Positions 63,885 through 64,000 of a stretch of DNA of 64,000 nucleotides are shown here, piece by piece. The notes beneath the pieces are model-generated. The model did not search any database and had not been told where the DNA came from. It worked only from the letters and a program-made list of their open reading frames with translations. The position numbers were made by a program, and so were the translations under genes. Location of the stretch: assembly GCF_006874465.1 (NCBI RefSeq), contig NZ_VIRL01000011.1, forward strand, positions 183,981-247,980, in the 5' to 3' direction. The stretch is from Microbispora bryophytorum. Lineage in GTDB: Bacteria > Actinomycetota > Actinomycetes > Streptosporangiales > Streptosporangiaceae. Every line of letters starts with the position of its first letter. The stretch's first letter is position 1.

Positions 63885-64000
63885 TCCGGCGGCGTCCTAC
63901 TCTCCCACACCGTCCCCGGTGCAGTACCATCGGCGCTGGCAGGCTTAACTTCCGGGTTCGGAATGTAACCGGGTGTTTCCCTGCCGCTATAACCGCCGTA
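63885..64000 (-). rRNA. rrf: 5S ribosomal RNA
   Basis: Reading leftward from 64000, the sequence begins TACGGCGGTTATAGC and contains the universal 5S stretches CCCGGTTACATTCCGAAC, GTTAAGCCTGCCAGCGCC and GATGGTACTGC, ending GGACGCCGCCGGAC so that the two ends form helix I. The length of about 116 nt is normal. The 23S and 16S genes should lie to the right of the window. The extreme 5' base could lie just beyond the window edge. Confidence 0.97.

Overview
The window is very GC-rich with dense genes, GTG/TTG starts, NTGA stop-start overlaps and actinobacterial marker genes (rbpA, whiA, opcA, a mycothiol-type DinB-like protein, steA/steB). Gene content and order suggest an actinomycete of the Streptosporangiaceae type (Microbispora, Nonomuraea or Streptosporangium relatives). 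That placement is inference from gene neighbourhoods, not a measured phylogeny. Several blocks repeat the order known from Mycobacterium tuberculosis: ctaB/tkt/tal/zwf/opcA/pgl, secG/tpi/pgk/gap, whiA/yvcK/rapZ/uvrC, and Rv1691 to Rv1698 (TPR, HAD, small protein, tlyA, nadK, recN, steA, steB).

Layout. 1-5.7 kb is accessory: a YdcF-type membrane protein, a lone CebR-type operator, a secreted cellulose-type lytic polysaccharide monooxygenase with a CBM2, a PrsW protease and an exported DMFase-like lipoprotein. 5.7-15.3 kb holds ctaB divergent from the pentose phosphate operon tkt-tal-pgi-zwf-opcA-pgl, closed by a 26-bp perfect hairpin. 15.3-23.5 kb is a second accessory block: a 37-bp tandem repeat, a coiled-coil protein, a YCII protein, an ACT-GNAT protein, an oxidase-amidohydrolase pair, and an MBL hydrolase divergent from a LysR regulator. 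23.5-36.6 kb is conserved core on the minus strand: rbpA, secG, tpiA, pgk, gap, whiA, yvcK, rapZ, uvrC, a Rieske lipoprotein and uvrA.

36.9-41.4 kb carries a mycothiol-type enzyme with an MBL hydrolase, a GntP permease broken by a frameshift, an enolase-superfamily enzyme and a small protein of unknown function. 41.5-44.3 kb holds pssA-psd and a TerC/Alx-type membrane protein. The TerC leader looks like a yybP-ykoY manganese riboswitch, with a DtxR-type metal box at the promoter. 44.5-57.8 kb is a long minus-strand series: TPR, HAD, small protein, tlyA, nadK, recN, steA, steB, then an MraY/WecA-like transferase, a MurJ-like flippase and a GT4 glycosyltransferase. The last three read like a lipid-linked glycan pathway attached to the SteAB division genes. 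57.9-64 kb has a DUF1015 protein, an SSB-like protein, an MBL hydrolase, a very large Arg/Gly-rich TPR protein, and the 5S rRNA of an rRNA operon that enters from the right.

Short tandem repeats recur at gene 3' ends, in linkers and in small bridging ORFs. The signals I would check first are the TerC leader, the lone CebR box, the SteAB-linked glycan genes, the bridging small ORFs, and the two tandem arrays that duplicate a stop codon.
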